The position numbers were made by a program, and so were the translations under genes. This document shows, piece after piece, positions 26,612 through 36,175 of a stretch of DNA of 64,000 nt. The notes under the pieces are model-generated. The model did not search any database. It saw only the letters and a list, made by a program, of their open reading frames with translations, and was not told the DNA's origin. The stretch is taken from assembly GCA_011050675.1 (NCBI GenBank), contig DRFI01000010.1, positions 247,962 through 311,961 on the forward strand, read 5' to 3'. This stretch comes from Maribacter sp. (GTDB lineage: Bacteria > Bacteroidota > Bacteroidia > Flavobacteriales > Flavobacteriaceae). The number at the start of each line of letters is the position of its first letter. Positions within the stretch are counted from its first letter, which is position 1.

Positions 26612-27409
26612 ATGAAAAAAACAACCTACACAACTCTTCTTTTATTTCTTGTTTTAGCTACGGCATGTAAAACAGAAAAAAAAGAAAAAGTTGAAGAGCA
26701 GGTCGCTAAAGAAAAAAAATCTGAAGGTGAGTGGATTACCTTGTTCGATGGCGAAACTACTAAAGGCTGGCGCGCATACAACGGAAAAGAATTACCTCCT
26801 GGATGGATTGCTAAGAACGGTGAACTACAATTTGACACAGAATTAGGAAAAGAACAGGATTACACCGGTGGAACGGACATCATATTTGGTGATGAAGAAT
26901 TTGATAATTTTGAGCTGTATGTAGAATGGAAATTGCCAAAAGGTGGTAATAGCGGTATTTTTTATCATTTAAAAGAAGGATATGACAGTCCGCCAGAGGT
27001 ATCTCCAGAATATCAATTAATCGATGATGAAAACTATGCAAGTATTCATGATTTAACCAATTACAATTTAAGCTTAGGATATACTGACAAGCCAGAAGAG
27101 CTTAAACCATTACAACAAACTGCTTCTGACTATGCTATGCATGCCGCAGATCCAGAAGGCAAGATATTACACCCAGTAGGTGAATGGAATACTACAAGAA
27201 TTATTTTTACACCCGAGCAAGTTGAGCACTGGTTAAATGGCAAAAAAGTAGTGTCATTTATTCCATGGGACGAGGCCTGGTACGAAAAAAAGAACTCGGA
27301 CAAATGGAAGAATAGCGAAGATTATGGTAAGTTTAAAACTGGCTTTATCGGTTTCCAAGACCATTCTAGTCCTATTTGGTTCCGCAACATAAAAATTAAA
27401 AAACTTTAA
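26612..27409 (+). CDS. DUF1080 / 3-keto-disaccharide hydrolase-type lipoprotein
   Basis: Exported lipoprotein (265 aa from Met at 26612) with the lipobox LATAC at Cys19. The mature protein is a single DUF1080 (3-keto-disaccharide hydrolase, PF06439) jelly-roll: WITLFDGETTKGWRAYNG at the start, then WKLPKGGNSGIFYHL, EYQLIDDENY, WNTTRIIF, VEHWLNGKKV and a closing FIGFQDHSSPIWFRNIKIK. Some members cleave glycosidic bonds of 3-ketoglycosides. A start 23 codons upstream is open, but the signal peptide fixes the later Met. It begins a four-gene set with an oxidoreductase (12 nt downstream), a PVC-type cytochrome and ThuA, which together suggest periplasmic 3-keto-sugar metabolism. Confidence 0.87.
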   Translation: MKKTTYTTLLLFLVLATACKTEKKEKVEEQVAKEKKSEGEWITLFDGETTKGWRAYNGKELPPGWIAKNGELQFDTELGKEQDYTGGTDIIFGDEEFDNFELYVEWKLPKGGNSGIFYHLKEGYDSPPEVSPEYQLIDDENYASIHDLTNYNLSLGYTDKPEELKPLQQTASDYAMHAADPEGKILHPVGEWNTTRIIFTPEQVEHWLNGKKVVSFIPWDEAWYEKKNSDKWKNSEDYGKFKTGFIGFQDHSSPIWFRNIKIKKL

Positions 27410-27420
27410 CCACCACACCA

Positions 27421-28857
27421 ATGAATAAAAGAGATTTTATAAAAAACGCAGCCGCATTGTCCACATTCGTATTATTACCATCTGGACTTTGGTCATGTAA
27501 GAAAGAGGAAAAAGTACTAACTAGACTTCGTACTGCACATATTGGTGTTGGTAACATGGGAGCTGAAGATTTAAAAGCAATTTCATCTCATGCCAAAGTT
27601 GATGTAACTGTATTATGTGATGTAGATGCAAATAATTTGGCAGCAGCAAAAGAGCTACATCCAAATGCAAAAACATATACCGATTACAGGGTAATGCTAA
27701 AAGAAATGGGCGATGAAATAGATGCTGTTGTAGTTTCTACACCAGATCATACACATGCACCAGCTTCAATGATGGCTATGGAAATGGATAAACCGGTTTA
27801 TTGTCAAAAACCACTTACCCATTATGTATCTGAAGCTAGAGCAATGAACAAGCTAGCTGCAGAAAAAGGCTTGGTTACCCAAATGGGAATTCAAGTACAT
27901 TCATTTTACGATTATAAATTAGCCACCTTATTAATACAATCAGGAATCATTGGAAAAGTACATACTGTACGTGCATGGTCTCCTAAAGATTGGGGATATG
28001 ACGGGACGGAACCTACAGGATCAGATCCAATTCCAGAATCATTAGATTGGAATCTATGGTTGGGAACTTCAGCCGAAAGACCATACAAAGAAGGTTTCTA
28101 TCACCCTGGAAATTGGAGAAAATTAGTTGACTATGGTTGTGGAACCTTAGGAGATATGGGTGTACATATATTTGATACACCATACAATGCCTTAAATCTA
28201 CAAGTACCAAAAACCATTAAAAATGAATGTAGAGAACCAAACGGATTCGGTTTTCCGCAGAAAAATGTAGTGACCTATGAATTTCCGCAGACTGAATATA
28301 CTGCAGAAACTTTAAAATGGGTTTGGTATGACGGTCCTGGTGCCCCAGATGATCATGAAGATTTAATATTACCGGGTGCAAAGAATATGACTTCTACTGA
28401 AGATACTTCTAAAGATTCTATGGAAGATAAAATGTCTTTAGATACCAAGACAGCTGGCGAAGGAACATTACCTGACCAAGGAGCAATGTTCATTGGTGAA
28501 AAGGGAAGATTATTGCTTCCGCACTTTATGCAACTACCACAGAAAATAGTAGATGGCGAATATGTAGATATTTCTGCAGAAATAGAAGCCGTAGAAAAAG
28601 CCAATAATATGGGTACCATAATTCGTAATTATGATACTGAAGGACCTAAACATTACCATCAATTTGTTGATGCATGCTTAGGCACAGATGAAACCACCGC
28701 ACCTTTTTCATATGCGTCTAGACTAACGGAAACTATTTTGCTAGGAGTTATTGCCGGCAGGTTCCCAAATCAAGTTTTGCATTGGGACAGTGAAAATGCC
28801 AAGTTTGCTGAAGAAGAAGCAAATGCTTTTCTGGAGGGTGATTATAGAAATTTCTAA
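27421..28857 (+). CDS. Exported Gfo/Idh/MocA family oxidoreductase
   Basis: NAD(P)-type sugar oxidoreductase (478 aa). It begins with a Tat-like leader (NKRDFIKNAA) and a possible lipobox LWSC (Cys26), so it is probably periplasmic. The Rossmann motif HIGVGNMGAEDL lies at about 40-51, and DAVVVSTPDHTHAPA at about 100-114. The usual EKP catalytic motif reads YCQKPL, which keeps the Lys. The C-terminal alpha/beta domain spans about 180-460. An exported NAD enzyme must keep its cofactor bound, as in glucose-fructose oxidoreductase. It lies 12 nt after the DUF1080 gene, so the pair could oxidise a sugar at C3 and cleave the product. It ends in a terminator. Confidence 0.87.
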   Translation: MNKRDFIKNAAALSTFVLLPSGLWSCKKEEKVLTRLRTAHIGVGNMGAEDLKAISSHAKVDVTVLCDVDANNLAAAKELHPNAKTYTDYRVMLKEMGDEIDAVVVSTPDHTHAPASMMAMEMDKPVYCQKPLTHYVSEARAMNKLAAEKGLVTQMGIQVHSFYDYKLATLLIQSGIIGKVHTVRAWSPKDWGYDGTEPTGSDPIPESLDWNLWLGTSAERPYKEGFYHPGNWRKLVDYGCGTLGDMGVHIFDTPYNALNLQVPKTIKNECREPNGFGFPQKNVVTYEFPQTEYTAETLKWVWYDGPGAPDDHEDLILPGAKNMTSTEDTSKDSMEDKMSLDTKTAGEGTLPDQGAMFIGEKGRLLLPHFMQLPQKIVDGEYVDISAEIEAVEKANNMGTIIRNYDTEGPKHYHQFVDACLGTDETTAPFSYASRLTETILLGVIAGRFPNQVLHWDSENAKFAEEEANAFLEGDYRNF

Positions 28858-28875
28858 ATCATTCTGTAAAATAAC

Positions 28876-28901
28876 AAAAACCACTTTCGAGTGGTTTTTT
28901 T
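28876..28901 (+). terminator. Terminator after the Gfo/Idh/MocA gene
   Basis: AAAAACCACT and AGTGGTTTTT pair around a TTCG tetraloop and run into T residues. It splits the sugar-oxidation locus into two transcription units, unless it is leaky. Confidence 0.8.
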
Positions 28902-28945
28902 ATATCTATATTTAAAGGTACCAACCTCAAACAACATACTCAATA

Positions 28946-31900
28946 ATGACAAAAATCTTTACTTTACCATTTAGATTAGCCTTGCTATTCATTAGTATTA
29001 TACTGATTTATAGTTGTACCGAAAACAAAGAACCGCTAATACAGATAACACCTCATTCTTCTATTGTTTTAATTGGAAATAATTTAGGCTCTAGAATGTT
29101 GAATTATGGGAGTCTAGAAACCGAATTACAACTTCGCTACCCTAACGATTCACTTATAATTAGAAATATGTGTGATGGTGTTGACACACCTGGTTTTAGA
29201 CCGCATTCGGGCCGTGTTTCTCCTTGGGCTTTTCCAGGAGCAGAAAAATTTCAATCAGAACTAGCGCAAAATTCTGGTAGCGAAGGAATTTTTGAAACTC
29301 CAGATGAATGGCTAACACGCTTAGAAGCTGATGTCATTTTAGCCTTTTTCGGCTACAATGAATCTTTTGAAGGCGCGGCTGGATTGGATAATTACAAGTT
29401 GGAATTGGACGCATTCATAAAGTATTCTCTTAAACAAAAATATAATGGGTCTACCCCTCCACAACTGGTTATTGTTTCACCTATTGCTTTTGAAAACATA
29501 TCCGACCATGTAGATGTGCCTAATGGTAATTTAGAGAATGAAAATCTCAAATTATATGCAGATGCAATGAGAGCTATATCTGCAAACAATAATGTTCCAT
29601 TTATAGACGTATACAATCCTTCAAAAAAATGGTTTGAGAGTACTGAAACTGATTTCACTATAGATGGCTCTCAATTAAACAAAGACGGTTATGATAAGCT
29701 CGCTGAATTCTTGGCCGATCAACTTACTGGAAATGAAACTATAAAATCAGAAGAAAAAAGAGTCGCGGTAAACGAAGCTGTTAAAGAGAAGAATTTCCAT
29801 TGGCACAACGATTTTAAAATTCCCAATGGCGTACATGTTTTTGGTAGACGACATGCTCCTTATGGTCCAGACAACTATCCCTTCGAAATAAAGAAAACAA
29901 GAGAACTTACTGCTATTAGAGATTCATCTATATGGGCAACTACATTAGGGAATTCATATGATATAAAATCAGCTGATGCACTCACAAGCAAACTACCCCC
30001 TGTAGAAACCAATTACAATTTAGGTGATGGTGAAGACATCACTCATTATAAATATGGTAAAGAAGCCATAGAGACCTTAACGGTACCAAAAGGTTATAAA
30101 GTAGAATTATTCGCCTCTGAAAAAGAATTTCCAAATCTGGCTAATCCTGCACAGATATCTTTTGATAATAAAGGTAGATTATGGGTCGCTACCCTGCCCT
30201 CTTATCCGCATTACAAACCTGGTGACCCAAAGCCAAATGACAAGATTATTATATTAGAAGATACCGACAATGATGGTAAGGCAGATAAAGAAACTGTCTT
30301 TGCCGATAAATTACACTTACCTATAGGATTTGAATTTACTCCGGAAGGAGTTTATGTAAGTCAAGGCACCAATTTGAAGCTTTACACTGACACCGATGGC
30401 GATGATAGAGCAGATAGAGTAGAGATTGTATTGAGTGGGTTCGATGATCACGATACACACCATGCCATATCTGCATTCTGTGCAGATCCATCAGGTGCAT
30501 TTTATATGTCTGAAGGAGTTTTTCTACACACCAATGTTGAAACCTCATACGGACCAATCAGAGCTACCAATGGTGGATTTTACAGATACAATCCACAAAG
30601 AAAACACTTAGAACGCACGCTGCAGGTTCCTATTCCAAATCCGTGGGGAATAGCCTTTGACGAATGGGGACAAGATTTCTTTTTGCACACCTCAGGTCCA
30701 AAAGTAAACTGGATGATGCCAAGCTCGCTAAAACCAATTTACGGCATAGCATCTCCATTAACAGAAGAATTGGTTGAAGAGGCACACCGTGTTAGACCAA
30801 CTTCAGGAATGGAATTTATATCAAGTAGCCATTTCCCAGATGAGGTACAAGGTGATATGCTATTAGCCAATTCTATCGGGTTCTTAGGTTTAAAACAGCA
30901 CCAAATGATGGAAAGTGGTACAGGCTACACATCTAAACACAGACAAGATTTAATAACAAGTACCGATCCTAATTTTAGACCTGTTGAAATGGAAATTGCA
31001 CCAGATGGATCTTTATATGTAGTCGATTGGCACAATGTCTTAATAGGTCATATGCAGCATAATGCCCGTGATCCGTTAAGAGATCACGTTCATGGTAGAA
31101 TTTATAGAATCACCTACCCTTCTAGACCTTTGGTTGAACCCGCTAAAATTGACGGAGCTTCGATCGCACAATTATTTGAAAATTTAAAATTACCCGAATA
31201 CAGAACACGTTATAGAACCCGTCGCGAATTACGAGGAAGAAATACCGATAAAGTTCTTAATTATCTAAATACTTGGGTTTCCAACTTAGATAAAAGCGAT
31301 TCCAATTACGACCACAATCGCTTAGAAGCCTTATGGGTTTCATGGGGATTAAATAAAGTAGATGCACCACTTTTAGAAACCTTATTAAAATCTAAAGATC
31401 ACAGAGTTCGCGCTGCAGTTGTTAGAGTAATTCGATATATGGGGCATCAATTGAACAACTCTCAAGATTTATTGAAAATTGCCGCAGCAGATAAACATGG
31501 CAGAGTTCGTTTAGAAGCTATTACAGCTGCATCATGGCTGCCAAAATCTGAAGGCATGGAAATATTGGAAGTTGCTAGAAAACATCCATTAGACGAATGG
31601 ATGCAGGACTCCTTTAATTTTGCAGAAACAAGATTAACAGGTAAATTTTTAGAAGAAGCATCAGAGAAAATACTTGCCTCCCATTTAAAAGGCGATGATT
31701 TAGAAGTCTTTGCAAAAGGAAAGAAAATTTATGAAACCGAAGGGTATTGCATAACTTGTCACCAAGAAGCAGGTACGGGATTACAAAAAGCCGGCTACCC
31801 AACACTTGTGGGGCAAGAATGGGTTCTAGGTGATGAAGAACGGTTAATAAAATTAGCACTGCACGGACTTTACGGGCCAATGAACATAATGGGCAATCAC

Positions 31901-32107
31901 TACGAAGGTCAAGTACCTATGATGGCTTTTAAAGGTCTTTTAAAAGATGATGAAATTGCAGCAGTTCTTACTTATGTTAGAAATTCCTTTGGCAATAAGG
32001 CATCAGTAATTCACCCCAATAAAGTAAAAGAGGTCAGAGAGGCAACTAAAGACCGTAACAGTTTTTATACACCAGACGAGTTGTTAGAAGAACATCCAAT
32101 GAAATAA
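28946..32107 (+). CDS. SGNH-like / PVC-type heme-binding cytochrome fusion lipoprotein
   Basis: Very large exported lipoprotein (1053 aa) with a lipobox IYSC near residue 25. An N-terminal SGNH/GDSL-like hydrolase region (about 35-275) has SSIVLIGNNLGSRM and ends with DGSQLNKDGYDKLAEFL. Next is a six-bladed beta-propeller dehydrogenase-like domain (about 365-740) with VELFASEKEFPNLANPAQI and repeated DTDGDDRAD-type segments, then HEAT-like helices (about 760-900). A C-terminal cytochrome c domain has Cys935-xx-Cys938-His939 and a likely axial Met in the VPMMAFKG region. This order is that of PVC-type heme-binding proteins. It probably passes electrons from sugar oxidation; the substrate is unknown. 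Confidence 0.85.
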   Translation: MTKIFTLPFRLALLFISIILIYSCTENKEPLIQITPHSSIVLIGNNLGSRMLNYGSLETELQLRYPNDSLIIRNMCDGVDTPGFRPHSGRVSPWAFPGAEKFQSELAQNSGSEGIFETPDEWLTRLEADVILAFFGYNESFEGAAGLDNYKLELDAFIKYSLKQKYNGSTPPQLVIVSPIAFENISDHVDVPNGNLENENLKLYADAMRAISANNNVPFIDVYNPSKKWFESTETDFTIDGSQLNKDGYDKLAEFLADQLTGNETIKSEEKRVAVNEAVKEKNFHWHNDFKIPNGVHVFGRRHAPYGPDNYPFEIKKTRELTAIRDSSIWATTLGNSYDIKSADALTSKLPPVETNYNLGDGEDITHYKYGKEAIETLTVPKGYKVELFASEKEFPNLANPAQISFDNKGRLWVATLPSYPHYKPGDPKPNDKIIILEDTDNDGKADKETVFADKLHLPIGFEFTPEGVYVSQGTNLKLYTDTDGDDRADRVEIVLSGFDDHDTHHAISAFCADPSGAFYMSEGVFLHTNVETSYGPIRATNGGFYRYNPQRKHLERTLQVPIPNPWGIAFDEWGQDFFLHTSGPKVNWMMPSSLKPIYGIASPLTEELVEEAHRVRPTSGMEFISSSHFPDEVQGDMLLANSIGFLGLKQHQMMESGTGYTSKHRQDLITSTDPNFRPVEMEIAPDGSLYVVDWHNVLIGHMQHNARDPLRDHVHGRIYRITYPSRPLVEPAKIDGASIAQLFENLKLPEYRTRYRTRRELRGRNTDKVLNYLNTWVSNLDKSDSNYDHNRLEALWVSWGLNKVDAPLLETLLKSKDHRVRAAVVRVIRYMGHQLNNSQDLLKIAAADKHGRVRLEAITAASWLPKSEGMEILEVARKHPLDEWMQDSFNFAETRLTGKFLEEASEKILASHLKGDDLEVFAKGKKIYETEGYCITCHQEAGTGLQKAGYPTLVGQEWVLGDEERLIKLALHGLYGPMNIMGNHYEGQVPMMAFKGLLKDDEIAAVLTYVRNSFGNKASVIHPNKVKEVREATKDRNSFYTPDELLEEHPMK

Positions 32108-32127
32108 ACAATCATAAAATTGATTAT

Positions 32128-33111
32128 ATGAAATTGAAATATATAGCACTACTCTTTTTAAGCATACTAACCGCATGCGGCGAAAAAGGAAAAGAGAAAA
32201 AAGAGACCGTTTTAGAAGAAGCTAAGGTTCCACATATTGTATTTGTTACAGGAGAAGAGGAATATCGTTCAGAAGAATCTTTTCCTATGTTAGCCAAGCT
32301 TGCAAAAAGAGAATTGGGCGCTAAGGTTACAGTTGTCTATTCAGTAGATAGTCTTGGTTATATTGACCCTAATAGAACAGACCATATTGCAGGGTTGGAA
32401 GCATTAGAAACTGCAGATTTAATGGTCGTATTTATGCGTTTTAGAAATCTTCCTAAAAACGAGCGTGATTACATTACTAACTATGTAGAATCTGGCAAAC
32501 CTATGGTTGGCTTTAGAACTACCTCACATGCTTTTAAATATGATAACGATTCTACATTAGTTGAATATAATAATGCTTGGCCTGCAAAAGTTTTTGGTCA
32601 ACAATGGATCACTCACCATGGTCATTTTGATGATGGCAAGTATCCTGTAACAAATATATCTATTAAAAAAGGTCAGACAGAGAATCCAATATTAAATGGA
32701 TTTTCTGAATTTGAAGCATATTCATGGTTATATCATGTAGATGGTGGCGACTGGAAACTACAAGGAGATAGCGAGCCAATTTTAATGGGACATTCAACAA
32801 AATCTCAACATGAAATAAATGGTAAGTTAGATGAGTTTTCTTTGGATAACCCTGTAGCATGGACTAAAAGCTATACAGGTACATCAGGTAAAAAGGCTAG
32901 AGTTTTCTTTACAACACTCGGACATCCTTATGATTTAAAATTACCGGTAACGCGAAAAATAGCAATGAACGGAATTTATTGGGCCCTAGGAAAAGAAAAC
33001 AGCATACCAGAAGACGGCGTTAATGTCACTCTAGACGAACCATTTCTACCTAACAATTCAGGATTCGGACAAAAATTTAAAAAGAATCGTAAACCAGAGC
33101 CTATACAGTAG
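32128..33111 (+). CDS. ThuA-domain lipoprotein
   Basis: Exported lipoprotein (327 aa) with the lipobox LTAC at about Cys16, followed by a Lys/Glu-rich linker and a ThuA-like (PF06283, glutamine-amidotransferase-like fold) domain. Recognisable parts are IVFVTGEEEYRSEESFPMLAKLA, DLMVVFMRFRNLPKNE, KPMVGFRTTSHAF and a late FTTLGHPYDL. ThuA works with ThuB, a Gfo/Idh/MocA enzyme, in trehalose/sucrose 3-keto catabolism of Rhizobium. Finding ThuA and Gfo/Idh/MocA genes together here fits the same chemistry in the periplasm. It is 20 nt after the cytochrome gene and so co-transcribed with it. Confidence 0.87.
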   Translation: MKLKYIALLFLSILTACGEKGKEKKETVLEEAKVPHIVFVTGEEEYRSEESFPMLAKLAKRELGAKVTVVYSVDSLGYIDPNRTDHIAGLEALETADLMVVFMRFRNLPKNERDYITNYVESGKPMVGFRTTSHAFKYDNDSTLVEYNNAWPAKVFGQQWITHHGHFDDGKYPVTNISIKKGQTENPILNGFSEFEAYSWLYHVDGGDWKLQGDSEPILMGHSTKSQHEINGKLDEFSLDNPVAWTKSYTGTSGKKARVFFTTLGHPYDLKLPVTRKIAMNGIYWALGKENSIPEDGVNVTLDEPFLPNNSGFGQKFKKNRKPEPIQ

Positions 33112-33161
33112 TACTTTACTAAATGTATGCTAATAGTATTATGCGCTCTTTTAAAATGTTC

Positions 33162-33169
33162 TATTTTTG
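33162..33169 (+). promoter_or_regulatory. -7 element TATTTTTG of the OstA-like gene
   Basis: This is an exact TAnnTTTG match 13 nt before the TTG start codon. In-frame upstream codons run into a TGA at 33168-33170, so TTG is the only plausible start. Confidence 0.55.
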
Positions 33170-33182
33170 AAAAAAAAGTAGA

Positions 33183-34886
33183 TTGAAAAACTTTTGCGTA
33201 ACCATCTTGTTATTTTTCACTTTCTCATTATTAGGTATAGCCCAAGAAAAGAATGCTGAAGAAGGACCGAAACAAATTAATATTGTCTACGGTGCCAACT
33301 TCACTAAAAATGAGGTAGAATACCCAGGTGCATCTATCTTTAGTAAAGATGACCGCCAAGTACAATTTGAACACCAAGGTGCTGACCTGTGGTGCGATGT
33401 TGCCATTTATTATCAATTAGAGAACCGTTTAGAGGCTATTGGAAATGTCATTTTAAAGCAAGGGGATTCCGTAGAAATGACCAGTAAAAAAATCAACTAT
33501 TTAGGTGATGTAAAATTGGCAAAAGCTTGGGGAAATGTAGTTCTTACAAATTCAGACATGACTTTAAGAACGGACACCCTGCGTTTAGACCGTGAAAAGC
33601 AAGAAGCATTTTACCAAGATAATGGCACGGTGGTAGATTCTGCAAATACATTGACGAGTAAAATTGGCAAGTATTTTATGGAACTTAAAAAATATCAATT
33701 TTTAGATAGCGTACATGTTCAAAATCCGAAATACACGGTAGACTCTGAGCAATTAGATTATTATACAACATCTAAGAATGCGTACATGTATGGTCCTTCT
33801 ACCATTAATGGCGAGGCATATAAAATATATTGCGAGAGAGGTTTTTACGACACAAAAATTGAAAGCGGTTACGGAATTAAAAACACCCGAATAGATTACA
33901 ACAATAGAATTATAGAAGGTGACAGCGTCTATTTTAACAAGGCAAAAGAGTTTGCTTCCGCTACCAATAATATTACCGTTACAGATACCATAAACAACGG
34001 AATAATTAGAGCTCATTATGCCGAAGTGTTCAAAGCCAAAGATTCTGTTTTTGCTACTAGAAGAGCCGTTTCTATTTCTGTACAAGAAAAAGATTCATTG
34101 TTTGTACATGGTGATACACTAATGGTAACTGGAAAACCAGAAGACAGAGTTTTAAGAGCATTTAGAAATGCTAAATTCTATAAGACAGATTTAAGTGGTA
34201 AATGTGATAGTATACATTCTGAGCAGAAAACAGGTATTACGCAATTGATTAGAAATCCAGTTATTTGGAACGGTGCCAATCAAATGACCGGTGATAGCAT
34301 ACACTTAAAATCAAATTTAGAAACTGAAAAATTAGATTCGTTAAAAGTGTTGAAAAATGCTTTCATCATTTCACTTGATAGTGTTAGTATGACCGGCTAT
34401 AATCAGGCAAAAGGAATTAATTTGTTTGGTAAGTTTATAGAAAATGAGCTTAAACTTATTGACTTGGTTCAGAATACAGAAGTTGTATACTATATGTATA
34501 ACGATGATGACGAATTAATAGGTATAGACAAAACTGTTTGTAGTAAGATTCGTATTACTATGTCAGATAATGATATAGAAGACCTCTCCTTTTACACAAA
34601 CCCCGACGGAGATATTTTCCCTGAAAAAGATTTACCGAAAAACAGTAGAATTTTAAAAGGTTTTGTGTGGCGCGGCGATGAACGCATACTAACCAAAGAA
34701 GATATTTTTGATGAAGATGATAACAATTTAGAATTAGTTATTATTAATGGAATTGACAACCCTATAGATATTGATGCCGAAGAGTTGCAACGAAGTCAAA
34801 ACGAATCTGACCCGATAAATAATATTCCTACACAAGGTAAAGCTACAGACCCTAAAACTTCTGTAAAGCCGAAAAAAGTGAAATAG
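33183..34886 (+). CDS. OstA-like (LptA/LptD N-domain) LPS-transport protein
   Basis: Exported protein (567 aa) with a signal peptide (LLFFTFSLLGIAQE, about 8-21) and repeated OstA_2-type beta-jelly-roll strands. Examples are ALWCDVA-like segments, AIGNVILKQGDSVEMTSKKINYLGD, LAKAWGNVVLTNSDMTL and IIEGDSVYFNKAKEF. Such domains form the periplasmic bridge that carries lipopolysaccharide to the outer membrane. The C-terminus is a low-complexity, Asp/Asn-rich tail and a Lys-rich end. It starts at TTG, as the frame allows no ATG nearby. It precedes an aminotransferase by 9 nt. Which Lpt partner it serves is not shown by the context. Confidence 0.82.
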   Translation: MKNFCVTILLFFTFSLLGIAQEKNAEEGPKQINIVYGANFTKNEVEYPGASIFSKDDRQVQFEHQGADLWCDVAIYYQLENRLEAIGNVILKQGDSVEMTSKKINYLGDVKLAKAWGNVVLTNSDMTLRTDTLRLDREKQEAFYQDNGTVVDSANTLTSKIGKYFMELKKYQFLDSVHVQNPKYTVDSEQLDYYTTSKNAYMYGPSTINGEAYKIYCERGFYDTKIESGYGIKNTRIDYNNRIIEGDSVYFNKAKEFASATNNITVTDTINNGIIRAHYAEVFKAKDSVFATRRAVSISVQEKDSLFVHGDTLMVTGKPEDRVLRAFRNAKFYKTDLSGKCDSIHSEQKTGITQLIRNPVIWNGANQMTGDSIHLKSNLETEKLDSLKVLKNAFIISLDSVSMTGYNQAKGINLFGKFIENELKLIDLVQNTEVVYYMYNDDDELIGIDKTVCSKIRITMSDNDIEDLSFYTNPDGDIFPEKDLPKNSRILKGFVWRGDERILTKEDIFDEDDNNLELVIINGIDNPIDIDAEELQRSQNESDPINNIPTQGKATDPKTSVKPKKVK

Positions 34887-34895
34887 AGATTTCAC

Positions 34896-36071
34896 ATGAG
34901 CAAAGACTTTTTAAAATACCAAGCACAAACTTCTCCATATCCATTAGGAATGGAGGTATCGCACGCTAGCGGAAGTTATATCTATGATACCAATGGCAAT
35001 GCACATTTAGATTTTGTAGCAGGTGTGTCCGCATGTACACTTGGTCATTGTCATCCTAAAGTAGTTTCCGCAATAAAAGAACAGGTAGAAAAATATATGC
35101 ATGTTATGGTGTATGGCGAATATGTCCAATCTCCCGCAACTACGTACACGAAATTATTAGCAGATAATTTACCAGAACCTTTAGAGGTAACTTATTTAGT
35201 AAATTCAGGTACAGAAGCTATAGAGGGTGCTTTAAAACTTGCACGGAGATATACAGGACGTTCAGAAATTATCGCAGCAAAATCTGCATATCATGGGAAT
35301 ACCATGGGCAGTTTAAGTCTTATGGATTTTGAAGAACGTAAAAGTGTATTCAGGCCTTTACTCCCAGATATCTATCATATAGAATTTAATAATGAGAAAG
35401 ATTTAGAAAAAATAACTCACAAAACTGCTTGTGTAATACTTGAAACTATACAAGGGGGCGCTGGTTTTATACTTCCTAAAAATGGTTATTTAAAGAAAGT
35501 AAAAGAGCGTTGTAAAGAGATGGGCGCATTGTTAATTCTTGATGAAATACAGCCTGGTTTCGGTAGAACGGGTAAGTTATTCGCTTTTGCACACTTTGAT
35601 TGTATTCCAGATATATTGGTGATTGGAAAGGGAATGGCATCTGGGTTGCCAGTTGGTGCTTTTACTTCTAGTAAAGAAATAATGCATACGTTAAGTGAAA
35701 ACCCAAAGATGGGTCATATTACCACGTTTGGTGGAAACCCGGTAATCGCAGCTTCAAGTTTAGCAACCTTAGATGTATTATTAAATTCCTCATTAATTGA
35801 GGACACTTTAAAAAAGGAACTGCTTTTTAAGAAGCTATTAAAACATCCGAAGATAAAAGAAATTAGAGGTAGAGGATTAATGTTGGCTCTTATTATGGAT
35901 TCACCAGAAACAGCCAATAAGTTAGTACTACACGCCAAAGACAAAAATCTAATCTTGTTTTGGTTATTGTTTGAAAATAGGGCTGTTCGTATATCACCAC
36001 CTTTAACCATAACAGAAAAAGAGATTCAAGAAGGCTGTGAGATTATTTTAGCACTTCTTAATTCTTTGTAA
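34896..36071 (+). CDS. Class III aminotransferase (aspartate aminotransferase family)
   Basis: PLP-dependent class III aminotransferase (391 aa), like acetylornithine, 4-aminobutyrate or ornithine-type enzymes. Motifs: LDFVAGVSACTLGHCHPKV (about 28-46), VNSGTEAIEGALKLARRYTG (about 102-121), a YHGNTMGSLS segment, LDEIQPGFGRTGKLFAF, and the PLP lysine in DILVIGKGMASGLPVGAF (about 241-258). The substrate cannot be read. A dedicated ornithine aminotransferase lies elsewhere in the window (54957-56237), so this one has a different role. It is 9 nt after the OstA-like gene, so it is probably in the same operon. Confidence 0.87.
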   Translation: MSKDFLKYQAQTSPYPLGMEVSHASGSYIYDTNGNAHLDFVAGVSACTLGHCHPKVVSAIKEQVEKYMHVMVYGEYVQSPATTYTKLLADNLPEPLEVTYLVNSGTEAIEGALKLARRYTGRSEIIAAKSAYHGNTMGSLSLMDFEERKSVFRPLLPDIYHIEFNNEKDLEKITHKTACVILETIQGGAGFILPKNGYLKKVKERCKEMGALLILDEIQPGFGRTGKLFAFAHFDCIPDILVIGKGMASGLPVGAFTSSKEIMHTLSENPKMGHITTFGGNPVIAASSLATLDVLLNSSLIEDTLKKELLFKKLLKHPKIKEIRGRGLMLALIMDSPETANKLVLHAKDKNLILFWLLFENRAVRISPPLTITEKEIQEGCEIILALLNSL

Positions 36072-36175
36072 ATCAATGTTGTTAACTAATTTGTTAATAA
36101 TATAGATAGCTATAATGGCTTAACCCCCGTACAAACGCTTACTTTTAAATTATCTAGTAAACCCAAAAAGTTCCT

